Source: Psettodes erumei (lineage: Eukaryota; Chordata; Actinopteri; Pleuronectiformes; Psettodidae). Taken from it: 64,000 bases of DNA. The notes beneath the pieces are model-generated. The model saw only the letters and a program-made list of their open reading frames with translations. It did no database searches and was not told the origin of the DNA. Made by a program: the position numbers and the translations under genes. The stretch is from assembly GCA_016785225.1 (NCBI GenBank), contig JAFBJZ010000601.1:2170001-2234000 (forward strand), read 5' to 3'. Shown here in pieces: positions 1 through 12,700 of this stretch (within the stretch, counting starts at the first letter, position 1; the number at the start of each line of letters is the position of its first letter).

Positions 1-2436
1 GTATCACAGACTGTATGTCATGCTTGTCATATAACAAACCTTTTTTTTAGTGCACAGGTATGCACTGATATTGTGACATATTGCCATCATAATGAGCACA
101 ATGAGCCAAGCCAGAAGAGAAGGCTAATGCTCGGTGCACTATCATGGCACCAAGATATGGAAATGTTAAATTTCTTGTTTTATGCAATTACAATTAAATT
201 ATCACCAAGAATAGTGACTTCTTAGCAAAAGGTAAACATAAAAAGAAAAACAAAATGGAGTGCATTTTCATTTTTCATTAAACACTTGCTACTCTTTTAA
301 TTACACTTTTCTTAACACCATGTAGAGTAAGGCCAACTCACTATGCCTTTCCATCAACAGTATGGGATGGTCTCAAGGGACTATGTTACTTTTTTATACT
401 GTTCACTGTACTATACTATACTATATGGCACACGTGTAAGTGTCACCAAGAGATAATGATGTAATAAAACAAGCGAGAATCACCCCAGCCCCCGAAATCA
501 TATTTCTTCCACCGCGCAAGTACAGTGCTGCATATAGTCCTATCTGTAACCAAGTATCCTGATTGTGTATCTGATGGGAGAGGACTGCCGCGCCTCCCTA
601 TCTCTGAACACGGAGGTGTTGGAGGGCAAAGCTGCATGAGGAGATATGGGAAGAGGCAACAACAGGAGAATAATGAGCCACCAAACCCTGACGCCTGAGT
701 TTTGTAAATCCTAATGACTCTGGTTCCAATTCAAAGGAGAGAAAGGCCCACTTAAAGCCAACTTTCATTTTCCACTATAGAATGGGGTGAATCTCATCTT
801 GTAAAAGAATTGCAAGTATCACATTCTCCCCCTGATCGCCTTCCACACCTTTTCTGTCAGTCAAAATGCAGCAGCAAAAAGCACTTACCTACATACACCT
901 CATTTTTCCTGCAGGTGGAGGGCTGTATGTAAAAAAAAGTTCAACAACCAAACACATAGCTACAATCTGTTTTGCAACATTTGTTTGATAGCTGTTTTCA
1001 AATGTCATATTGCACAGTTTGCATGTTCAGTCATCCACATCGCCATATTCTTTTTAGAGAGTACGAGATGATACACAGCTCTGTTCATCAAACTGCTGTC
1101 AGATATGGGGAGTGCAGTAAAAGTGAATAGCTCTTAAATTCACCTTTTGAAGTGCTCAGAGCATCTTTGTGCTTAGCGCCTGTCTCACTTATGTAACAAC
1201 TGCTACTGAGAGTAGACTTTGGTGTGATGCTCTCATTCTGGGATTGTAGCATCTCATTTGACATGAAGGTATAATTTTCCATGTTGCTGAGTTCTAGGTG
1301 TTCTGACGAGCGCAGGCAGCAGAGCAAAAATATAGTTTTCTTTCCCTCGTTCATTGTTGATCCTGCTGTAGACAAGCCACAGCAAAAAGGTTCGTGCCTC
1401 TCAATCACAGTGCTCAGTCTGAGTAAAATGAGCAGAATACTGTGTAAAAGCCAACACATGTCACACAGCAGCATTGCTTTAGGACCTGCAAATCAGAGCA
1501 AAAGAGAGCCACAGAAGGTTGTTGCTGCCACAATGCTCACAACAGAAAAGAAGCACGAAGTATTGCTTGAGGGGAGTAATTGTCACTTCATCTTTAGCCG
1601 TCGGCATCCCATGACAAAATATTTATCTCACTGTGGCACAAGCAGCATTGTGGGCTGGCTATAGACATAAATTGCATTTTTATGTTGTTCTGCTGAAAGG
1701 GGTAGGTAGAGACTAAAACGCTATTTCAGAAAATCTTACTCTGCTACATTTACTGCTTACTTGGGATTTCTCTCCAGCTCCCCCTCTTAATATTGCTCCC
1801 ACATGACACCCTCCATGCAACATTCTCCTATCTGAAAGTTCATTATCATCAATAAGTCAAGTATATTCTATCTTTCATCATCATATCATGCAGTCCAACC
1901 GCAGCACCTTTTTCTGCAATGTAAACCAATTTATTTTTCCCCTCTATTGCAGATAGTATTAAACAATGCCCTAAGAGTAGAGGCTGTCTGAATGGGAATG
2001 ATTTATTACAAAGAGAGAAGTCTGTGCGTCGGTTTGCAGAGCTCTGCAGTGTAAAATAACCTCATTTATATTCTATATTGCTCAGGCTGCCTCACTTAAT
2101 ATTCCTATCAGCACTCTTATGCCATGCCGTCTGTTGGCTTTGCCTGCAATAAAGCCACTGCCTTTGAAAAGTGTACAAACAATATTAAACATATTTCATC
2201 AGATTAGTGCAATGGAGTAGGAACACCTTTAATACAAAATAGCAGGGTCAAGTGAGCCACAGAGCTCACGGTGTGACGATAGATTTGCATCATTAAAAAG
2301 ATATATAACAGAATGTCACCTGTCACTGTGCTGCTTGTGGGCACCTGCAGTGCATCCTAACGCATATGAGAGGTAAACACAAGATGAAATATCTCTTATT
2401 ATCTAGCCACAAAGCATTCAGATTGTTACATGACTA
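1..2436. other. Gene-free stretch
   Basis: AT-rich. The frames at 1088-1474 (minus) and 1281-1664 (plus) overlap each other and have no family features. I see no gene, RNA or clear repeat. Confidence 0.6.
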
Positions 2437-2693
2437 TAGCACCAATAAGTATTCACCGCCTTGGATGTTTTGTCATTTTATTGCTTTTATAAATGGAATC
2501 ATGGTCAATGTAATTTGACTCATTTTTTAAAAAAAGAATTTGCAAAAAAACCCAACCTGAGTTCACTGAATGGGTCTCAAGTGATGTGTAGTATAGTAGT
2601 TATAGTATAGATAGTTATATTGACAATTGTTTCACTTATAAAAGCAATAAAAGGGGAAACATCCGATGGGGTGAAAACTTTTTATAGGCACTC
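2437..2693. mobile_element. Short non-autonomous Tc1-type (MITE-like) copy
   Basis: A 257-bp element whose left end (TAGCACCAATAAGTATTCAC) and inverted right end (AGTGCCTATAAAAAG...TTTATTGCTTTTATAA) pair as long terminal inverted repeats. Its left ~100 bp matches the ends of the 22.4-kb Tc1-type copy (AATCATGGTCAATGTAATTT). The interior is deleted. Confidence 0.7.
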
Positions 2694-4209
2694 GATTGGT
2701 GATGCTTTATATAGCAACAAATACATCACATCCCAACATGCATTTCACTCAGTCTTTCATCACGATATACTTCTGGTCTGCGGTCTGGTTCTCAGCATGC
2801 ATCTTGTCTTTGCACCACCATACAGAATAATCCAGTGCTTTCCCCCCTTGTCATCATTCTTCCTTAATTAGCTAAGTCAGATTGGGCTAATTGCTCTTTA
2901 TGAACTACAAGATCATCATTGAGTGCCCCCCTCCCCCACAACATCAGCTCTCTCTCTTCCACAAAAATGGACAATTAGGACCACAGATAATTGGCTAGAG
3001 AATTGATTTAATGTGGCCACAAAGATGCTTAGATGAATTTGAAGATGCGTTATCTTGACATACATAAATTATGTGGGCAGAAATAACACCAAATTATACC
3101 AAATACTACCAAAAACAGAGATAAAAATCATAAAACAGTAAAAGCACACTGCAAATCCAAAACAAAAACACTCAAAAACACTCTTCCAGTAGCAGTCCAG
3201 TAGGATCAAGGTCTCAGCTAAGAGGACTGGACAGCTTCATATTGAGTTTTGCAAATCATGTTTCCAAAGTAATTCAAATGAGTTGTGAGCACCTTTCATT
3301 CTAAAATCATTTAGTAATTAACTTCAAGAACTGTGGGCTGTACTGTATGTTGAATCCTTTTAGTGTCTTTCAGCTGAGACCATGGGCACATATAGGAAAC
3401 GTAGCTCTTGTGACTGTAAACAGAAATGACAGCTTGTTGAAATATATTTTTCACATTGATAGACCACAGCTATATGATCTTCAGAACAAATTCTAGTAAG
3501 GTAGAATGAAGGTTCTTTAAGCTTAATAGAGTCATAAAAACATTTTTTACAGATCAGCTGTCTTTTATTCAGAAATGCATATGTTACTATGTATGTAAAT
3601 TAAGTGCAGGTTATTGTGTCTGAGCATATATCTACTATATAATGATTATCAATAGTTGTTGTCTCAAATACTTATTATGACTTATTGACAATTTCATACT
3701 TTCTTAGCTGAACTTAAAGGCCCCACACACCCACACAGGACTTGAATGCAGCTGAATGCATTGCTACAAAGGGACTTGATTGGCCACATTGCATCTGGAG
3801 GTGGTCGTGTTGAATCTTTAGAAAAATTGTGCTAGCAAGTTAAATACACACCTAACTCCACCTCTTCTCTCTAGCTATGAGTAGTACCAGTAGCTAGGAA
3901 GTCTTCCCTCTCAAAATAAAAAAAATAATAAATTATGCCCATGCCTGACATTGTTTTCACCTGGCCATGTGCTAGCCCTTTCTAACTAACTAACTAACTA
4001 ATTTGCATATTGAGCTCCAATCACAGTGTGGGCAAAAGGAAGATAATGAAATAAGTACTAATGTTAAGTGTAAGGTTTAAATATTTATTCAGTGGCCATC
4101 AGGATTGCAATTTAGTTACTGTACCAAGTATGTATCCTTTGGGTTTCTGTCTGTGTCTTTCCCGTGGCTGCTTCCTCACATGTTTTGGATGGTTCCTGGT
4201 GTTGCTATC
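2694..4209. other. Gene-free stretch
   Basis: AT-rich. A short CTAA repeat (CTAACTAACTAACTAAC) sits near 3980. Nothing else is assignable. Confidence 0.6.
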
Positions 4210-4635
4210 TGTTAGGGCTCCCCCTGGTGTTCTTCTCTTTTCGGTTAATCACCTGGCTAATTCCCTGCACCTGTGTCTTGTTTGCTCGTCACTCCCCGGT
4301 CTACTTAAACTCCTGCCTCACATTTCCCTGGTTTCGAAACGTGACCATTTCATGCCTGAGCCGAGAACCCTGTACGCTAGCCTGATCTGTTTTCGTAGAC
4401 ACATTTTTGCCCGACCACCGTTTCTTGCCCTAGCCCATTGGATTTTAGTTCACTGTTTCTCTGGTTTTTGACTCGGACTGTTTGACCACGCCTCTGGTTT
4501 TGCTGCCCTGGTTTTCTGACTCTGATAACGGACTTGTGACACGGATTTTTGGATTTGCGACTTTTGGATTGTGTATAATAAAGATCTTTGCCAGCACACT
4601 CTGTCTTGCGACTGGTTCCTGTACTGATCATCACA
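4210..4635 (+). mobile_element. LTR-like or retroelement 3' fragment
   Basis: A pyrimidine-rich stretch beginning TGTTAGGGCTCCCCCTGGTG and ending ACTGATCATCACA, with AATAAA at 4577-4582. Composition and layout resemble teleost LTRs. I found no target duplication, so the ends are uncertain. Confidence 0.5.
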
Positions 4636-6539
4636 GTGCTCATGTCTAAACTGTAAATAATGCCACACTCACCAGCCCACCTTTCAGTAGACTGCCAAAT
4701 TATTCAGTTCTTCTTTGTTTCACATTTTTTTTGTTTGTTTGTTTTTCACAATACGCTGCTCAGAGTCAATTGAGACAGAAACTTCAGACGTGCTCCCCCA
4801 TTAGAAGAAATAATACATTGGGCTGAGGTTTTGTGGCAGGACAATTTCACAGCTAGTAGGAGTATACGCTTAATTATAATTAAAAATGAAAGGCAGTTTC
4901 ACAAAATATAATTTGCATATTGTTTAATGTTCATTGATTAAAGCTTAGTTAGATCACAGGTATTACTAATTGTGTCTTGGATAAAATGTTAAACACAGCA
5001 ATGGGCGCATAAACTGCACATTCCATTAAAAAAACTTGAGCTGTTCAAGTGAACTAAACTAGCATTATATTTAAATGACATGACATACTTTCTGAAAGAG
5101 GGAGACCTGCATGCGCTGACCTGCTTGCCAGGTGATGCTCTGAGAGGCAGCTGTGCCACCAGCAGCACAATGCCGCACCTTTGCACAGCACAAGGGACTT
5201 TTATTCATCTGCACACTTTACACAAACCACTCAAGACAAGCAAAGAAGAAGCATGCAGCCATTAAAAACTGGTCGATTCTCAGTTCCTGCCCTCTTCACA
5301 ATGCGTTCGAGAAGGCCAAACTAAGCACATGATTTTTGTATAGGCCATTAAGTAGACACCTCTTATGGGAAGAAACAAAGGTGCAATACAGTAACCAGTT
5401 TGCTCCTTTCTTCCCCTTCCCACCCCTTCCATGAGTGGTCTCACAGTTAGCATTATAATAAAGCCTTTTTAATCGACATAAATAAGAATATGAGCAGAAA
5501 ACCAAGTGCTCAAGGGAAAGGTTTTGTGTTGGCCGGGACCTGATGGAGTGAATGCGTTCTGTTAATCAGATGTGAACACATGGCTGATGAGTAGGGGCCC
5601 TCTGCTAATTGGCAGTGTTTGTCTGCTGGTGGTAGTGTTCTTTCAAGGACCCAGCAGCATCCCATTGGTATTCAGGGCACTACGTTGTGCCTCAGGTAGT
5701 GACGCCACACTATTAGGGAGAGGGACCTATAGGACCTTTCCATCTATTAACAAGGGGGACTTTCGCTCAGCCCCGGCAGGACTCAACCCCTCCACCACGT
5801 GCCGAACATCCCAGGAGCACACCTTTTTCGGAACAGATAACTCTGGAAGTATTCCCAACCAACTGCTACTAACAGACATAATTGGTTGAACTGTAGCAAG
5901 AAATATAATTGACATCATTTTGTAACATTACAGCAAAGGTTTTCATTGTTGTAAATTATTTAATCTTTTTTTATATCTATAATTGGAAACTCTGGGTACA
6001 AAAGATATAGCAGCCCTTTTGAATGCTTTGGATCCATAATTAAACTTTTATGTAAAAAGTAGACAAATCATCAGATTTCAGTTAATTATTGATATTATTT
6101 GCTTTATCTCATTAGTTTAATTTGAGTGAAATGTTGTTGCCTTTCAAAAAAATCTCATCTGCCTCAAAGGTCTCTTTGATATGGTGCTACATAAAATACT
6201 CAACAGGAATTTCAAATCAGATTTGCAGATAACTTGCACTGTGTAGTAATTGCAAAAGCCATGGGGAGCAGCACCATAACACAATCACAAGGTATCTAAA
6301 AATGGATGGAATTGGCCAATATCTCAATCTCAGATCCAAAAATGACTAAAGAGAAACAGCATAACAGATAACTGAAGCTCATTTGAACCCCTGGTCCCTG
6401 CAGCTGGGAACTATCCCCTCACTTTTATTGTCTGAGAAATGTCCAAAGAATGTCTGTAAGGCTTTACCAAACCCTGACATTAAATTGACTAACTCCATAA
6501 CACATACAGATGGTTGGCAAATTAAACGGGGAAAAAAAA
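4636..6539. other. Gene-free stretch
   Basis: It holds a TTTG repeat near 4725-4744. The 105-codon frame at 5572-5889 has no recognisable domain and no supporting splice or promoter context, so it is not called. Confidence 0.6.
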
Positions 6540-6760
6540 CTGAATAAATGAGTGGAGAAACATAATGAAGGCAGATGCTTCCTTACAGGGCTCGAGGGTT
6601 CACTTAATTGGTTTGAAGAGTATGAAAATGATGTGAATCATATGCTACGGCCTTCACAGTTGCCAGATCTTAAACCAACCAAACACTTATGGGAGATTTT
6701 AGAGCGATCTTCACCACCATTATCAAATACAAAATAAGCAAATGTGTGATGAAAGAAGGG
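6540..6760 (+). pseudogene. Tc1-type transposase C-terminal relic
   Basis: The frame at 6552-6737 contains PSQLPDLKPTKHLWEILERS, recognisably the Tc1 motif SPDLNPIEHLWEILERxV, followed by SPPLSNTK. It is truncated and lacks inverted repeats nearby. Confidence 0.6.
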
Positions 6761-9700
6761 TCACACCAGGAGAGACTTAAAACATGAATGCCCAGTGGCA
6801 GTGAAGCTCTGGGTAGCTCACAATTTATGAAAACATAAAGAGACGTTAGCAGTACAGACAGGAGGAGAAAAAAAAATGATTGAAAGGTTACAAATTCCGT
6901 TAATAATCATCTGTAACGACAGTGTGCAAAATGTTGAAACGTGCCCGTGTCCATTACAAATCAACTTGTGTACTGTCTCCTCAGTGATGCGTTATTGAAT
7001 CCTCAGCATTGCGTTCGCGTCTCCCTGATATTAATTGCATAGCCGTGGCTCTTTTTGCTTTGGAAGCTTTGAAAGCAATTTCCTGTTCATGTTCACAAAT
7101 TAAGATTGGACAACCGAACAACATGTTAATTACATATGAGTGATGTAGTTTGCAGTCTGTTTCTCTTGAATCATTCTGTATCGTCAGAGGCCTCGACATT
7201 ATTATTAGTTGTTTTAAGAATAATTTATGTTACAGTAATGTAAATTACATGCAGACGCATAAGAAGTTGATGTGCAAGAGATACATCTGCTCCCCACCCC
7301 CTCTACCAGCATATGCTGCTCATTAAGCCTGTTTCTTTATTAAAACATGCTGACTTTGTTTGCTTGTTCAAGCAGGTTCCCTCATCTTTAACACCACATA
7401 CCATATGAGATCATAAAATACGCTTGTCTGCAAAACCCAGTTTAATATTTGATTTTCAAATTAAAGAAAGTACAACATTCTCTAACCTTGGATTTCTTTA
7501 AGATAAAATCCTATCCCTGTGAGAATGAGTTTTGCTTTATTCCACTGCAGCTTTAACTGCTGAAACATTATCCATTTTTGAGCATAAGCTTCCTATTAAT
7601 ATGTGTATTTTGAAATTGAAGTTTAATTTGAACCAGTTTCCATTAAGGTCCAGTCTTGTATAAAAATTAAGAGGGAAGTAAGGCTGCATAATATTAGAAG
7701 AACATGCAGTATGCGATAGCGTTGTTGAATGTTGCAATGATGAAATGACTTGCGATAAATGAACAGATAATTAAGTCTACAGTGTTCATGTCTGTCAGTG
7801 CAGTTTATTCTTCCAACCATTTAAACACTTATTAAATGACCAGATGCAGCTTGTGGCCAAGACACTGAAGTCTGACCCAGTTTCTGAGTTTCTGAGATAC
7901 ACACTTGCTGGTCTTCATGCAAATCCCAGATGGCTAACATCCCATGTAATCCAGGATCAATCAAGACATTGTGTTTCCAGTTTGAAGTCTTCAATGAGAA
8001 AATGCACACTCAAACTCATGTAAGGCCTTGCTATATGACTATACTGGAGGTCCATGGTACTTGTGAAGTGCTCAACTCGACTCAGTTCAGACTTAACCGC
8101 CTCCAACATGTGTCATACATTTGTGGAATGGAATTTGGGAAAGAATAATTCCTTTGATGGGATCTGGTATCTTCAGTCGAGTTTGATTATCAGACTCACA
8201 AAGCCTTTCTTCTCGTTGTATTTATAGGCATCATGTCCTTATCCAAATAACGTGTGATGGATGTTTGTTATTTCTTTGTGGCAATTTGATGTTTTCTCAT
8301 GAGTTACACTTGGGAAAACTCTGATGAATGAATGTCCTTTGGACGACTACTTGACTTAACATTAGTAGTTTTGCTTTCGCAAACACTATATTTATGAGAT
8401 CTTTGTGGTTGTGTTGTAGCTGGCTCTGGAGATTAGTCATGTTTCTTTTGGTGTTCAGCAAGACTTAAGCAAGCTCTTGTGTTTGTAAGACATCATCTCT
8501 CTTGTAATCAAAATATTTTAAATAATAGATGTGCTGCTCTTTTTTATAAAGAGCACATATATATATATAGACATACATATATACATAAATATAAAGCTGC
8601 TTTATTACCATTAAATATTTAATAGTCCTCCTATAAGGATGTGATATATTACTTTGTGTACATACATTTTTGGCATCGAAATGAGAAAAGACAAAAAAAA
8701 AATAATCATGTTCTTTGTGTTATCATCCCAGAGGTCATACAGCAACACATCACCCGCCCTGCTCAGTTTTTCACCTCTGCACCACTGGCTCATCAGTCTG
8801 TCATGCAGTATGGGAGCTGTCACCAGTGACACCCTCCACTAGTTGGGTGTCAAGGATGGATGGTACAGCCTCTTCATTTAACCTACAGTTTTGTTCTCTG
8901 CAGCCATGTAGGGCTATATGGAATAAAAGCTGGCTGCTGTTTGGAGGAGGCATGTTTGATCTGTTCACCAGATGCTGCTGAGATGGGCTGAAAACGGAAT
9001 TAGCCGGGATCAAGGAAAAGTGGTGACTGTTCTTTCCCAGAAATCGGTAGCATTAGTTGTTTGTTTGAAAGGCATGGTTTGTGTTTTCATCAGTGCAGAC
9101 GCTGGAAGTAGTGGACGTTCTTATATCAGGTGGGGTCGGTGGACAAACACACAAAGCATGTGTTAGCAATGAGAACCATGTGGAAACTATGTAAACTAAA
9201 CCGTGACGGTGGGTTGAGGGATGGTACTCCTATTACAGAATGCCGCTTTAATGAATAGAACAGGCCAGTGTGTCTGGAGATTACAGGTGGAGGTTTTATT
9301 TAGATCAGGCTGATTTTTTGATAGCACTGGTGTGGATACTGGCATCGACAGTTTCAGAGATCAGTTTCCAAGGAGTCATTGTCTTTAAAAAAAAAAAACA
9401 TCATATATCAGTGCAAAGAGTGAGAACTGCTTGGTTTTGTAACATTTCTCTTGGGAAGAATCAATGTAAAAACCTGGAGCTGCATCCATGGCATAATTGA
9501 ACACTTTGAAAAGGACTCTAGGATTGTGGGTAATTGCTTCAATACTGTTTGCAAAGTACCTTTTGATTAAAGTTTTCCAATACTTTAATTGGACACTAAG
9601 CTTCAAAGGATATTGCACTCAGCCTTCAAGCTGTTTTACTATGAAGGATTTATTCTTTCGTCAAGTCTGGTAGGTCTGGTTTTCGTGGTTTTGGCTGTCA

Positions 9701-12700
9701 TTCCTCCAAAAAGTAAAGCATTTTACTCTCCAACTTCATTGTTGAGTGGGGGAGGCAGCAACAAAAGAAGGCATGGTTTAACAAGGGGTTGTTTAAAAGC
9801 AGCTTTTTTTTTCCTTTGTAAAACATTCTCATTAAACCAAAGCCAGTGGAGCGAGTTTCCTTTATGCTTATAATTTAAATCTAATTCAGTCTAATTTTTG
9901 GTGCAAATATTGTGGCTTTTTATTTTAACATCCACTATTGGGGAAAGCACAAATGTGCATAAATGGCATGTGTGCCAAAAATGATTTATCACCAGGGTTT
10001 TCACCAAAATCAGAGGGAAAAAAAAGAAAGAATCTCACTACCTAATAGTTTGAAGATGTGAGACCCAGCAAAATGGCCCCACTGAGGGTTTCTCTCATTT
10101 CGTTGTGATGACATCCATTCTTCATACAGCATGCCAGTGTGTTCATGTTCACACAGGCCCACACACACATATAGAAAGAGATCAAATACTGTGTACACCT
10201 CAGGCATCTTGTTTGCATCTTTAAATAAAAAGCAGAACCAAAGCAAATCAGAGGATAGCTGGATGAGCTTCACGCTTCCCTGGTCTCACAGGTTGTGATC
10301 AGTTGAAATGTTGCTTTGTTCACAGGGAACCGTTACTATGCATACTCATAAGCAGTAACCTGTTAGATGTGACCAGGAAGTACTTGTCACAATGTTTCTA
10401 GGATCGCGCACGCTTGTTTTGTGCCAAGTTTGTGTTGTTTTCTTTACAACTATTTTAATGCAAAATGCAGCTGAGATCCAGCACTCCTGACAAACCAGGA
10501 CTATACAGACAAAAGCCTCAAAGGTGCAACGGAGATCTTATATTTAAAACATTATTATACATAATGCACTTGGATCATACATTTTTAAATCTCCAGTTCC
10601 AATACTTGGCTATAGGGCTGTGTAGTGGTGTGCTCCCCATATCAAACTTCTAGTGGATACCTTTTTAGATGTTGCCCTTCTCATACACACAGTTATAAGC
10701 AATGATGCACAAAAGGGGGAAAAAAAAGGAACAAGATGAAGGAAATACCATAAACAATTTGATATCTCTGGGGTGCTACCGGGAATGCTCTCCTTGTCTT
10801 TGGTTTGCATTGCCATTTCCATTATGGCTGGGTTCAGAGAAGCTTTAGAATCTGCTGGGTGGAAACGGGGAAAATGAGCACGAGAACTCACACATCCTCA
10901 GGGTGGATGTTGATTTGAAAGGAGAAACAAAAGAATAGCGCCCTTTGATGTGAGAAATAAAACCAACCACTTCGCAGCTTTGATGGGAGAATGTCAGGAA
11001 ACAGCAGTCTAATTGGTGTTGTAATCTCTAAGGAAGCGAGGACAAAGGGAGAGATGAGGCTCGCTGGCCCGCGCTCTCTGACTGGACAGATGATGGGGTT
11101 AAAGTACGTATGAGCTTGATGCCGAACGTTTAGCATCACATTTTTGCTGCCACACACCCACGGGCAAGGTTGGAGAGTTGCAGATGATGTGAGGTGATTG
11201 CTTGAGTTAAAAAGGCATCTGAGGAGTGAATCCAGCGTTGGAATCTAATGAGATCTGTACCTTTATTATTATTATTAGCATCAAAAAGCTGGTACTAGTA
11301 ATGACTGATCCAGTTGCCAAGTTTTAGTCCATGAGCTGGACATATGGACGTAGTTAACTGGTTTGGATGACGTCTTTTAAACCTGCCAAATGGCTGTAAC
11401 ACACCCGTAACATCTTATAAGTATGAACAGGAAACATCCTGTATTTGCTCTGGTTATGGAAAGAGACAGTATAGTAATAAAATTGTCCCACTTTATTGGT
11501 ATCATCTGCACCACTGGAAAATGTTTTAGACTCATCTCAAAGTGCCCTGTTATGTAATTCAACCATAATCCCACATCTGCAGTGTCCGGTGAAGGCGCGA
11601 TCCGCAAATCCGACTCGCTACAAACACACATTAAGGCGCGCTTGATGGTCACCGAAAATACTGAATGCATGAGTCCATGCTGTTAAAAGGAGACCAGCTT
11701 GTTGGGTCAGCGGTTCAACCTGAGCAGCTTTTACATATGGCCTCTTTGGCCCGGCCTAATTCCTGGCAGGCATTTTGATACTAGACTCACGACTAGACCG
11801 GCTCTCACTTACTTTTGCACGGCTCACCTTTAAGATCGGAATTTTTTTGTTGTTGTTTACTGCAGGTACTTGTCATAGAAAATATAAAAGTCATCCATGC
11901 AACCATTGGTGCTGGAGCGATTTCCAGGTTTATAAGCAGCAGTGGAAAACGGCAGCATCCCTTGGCACCCGGAGCAAACAAGATGAGCTTGCAGAACAGG
12001 ATCTCAGTGAGGACAGAAAGAGGCTTTTGCAGATTTTTCTTACGCTGCAACAATAGAGATATTCATAGTAATTAAGTGAGTCCAATAAAAACAGTGATAG
12101 TACAGTAATGAAATAAGCCATGTTGCGATTGAGGCCTCAGAGTCTCAGAAAAACTTATTGTAATTGAGGAGCAGTTGTGTTATCCCAAGCTCCATTAAAA
12201 TTTCATCACCCTTGCACATTTCCATGAATGGCATTATTCAAATTATGCTAAATCACATCAGCTTGCCTGCTTGGCAGTGCAACGTTGCCCATTACAATGA
12301 CCGAGGCAAGATTCCCAAAGTCTAGAAAGGGTCTGCATGTGATTTAACAGCATGCTTCATATTCTAAACAGATGCTGAAAAGCTACTGAGTATTGGCCCT
12401 TGGCCTCTGAATATCTGCAAGACTGAGGAATAAAAATACCACAACCAGCACGTTGGAGACAAACCTTGAGTTTATTTAAACAAATATAGCACATGTGGTT
12501 TTGAAATAAAGATGAAAAGCATAAACTGAACAGTCTTGGGAGGGAGCAAGTCTCTTATTTTCTGCATCAATATTCTGTGCAAATATTTATTACATCTATC
12601 ATCTGGATATTTTGTGCTCTGTACAGCGGTTCAGAATGGTGGGATGGTGATTTCAGTGCTGCATTCATCACGAGTGACTGAATAACAATGTTGGCTGAAT

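Noticed and set aside
4061..4471. 136-codon plus-strand ORF
   Set aside because: It lies largely in an LTR-like repeat; Cys/Leu/Phe-rich from pyrimidine-rich sequence, with no family match.
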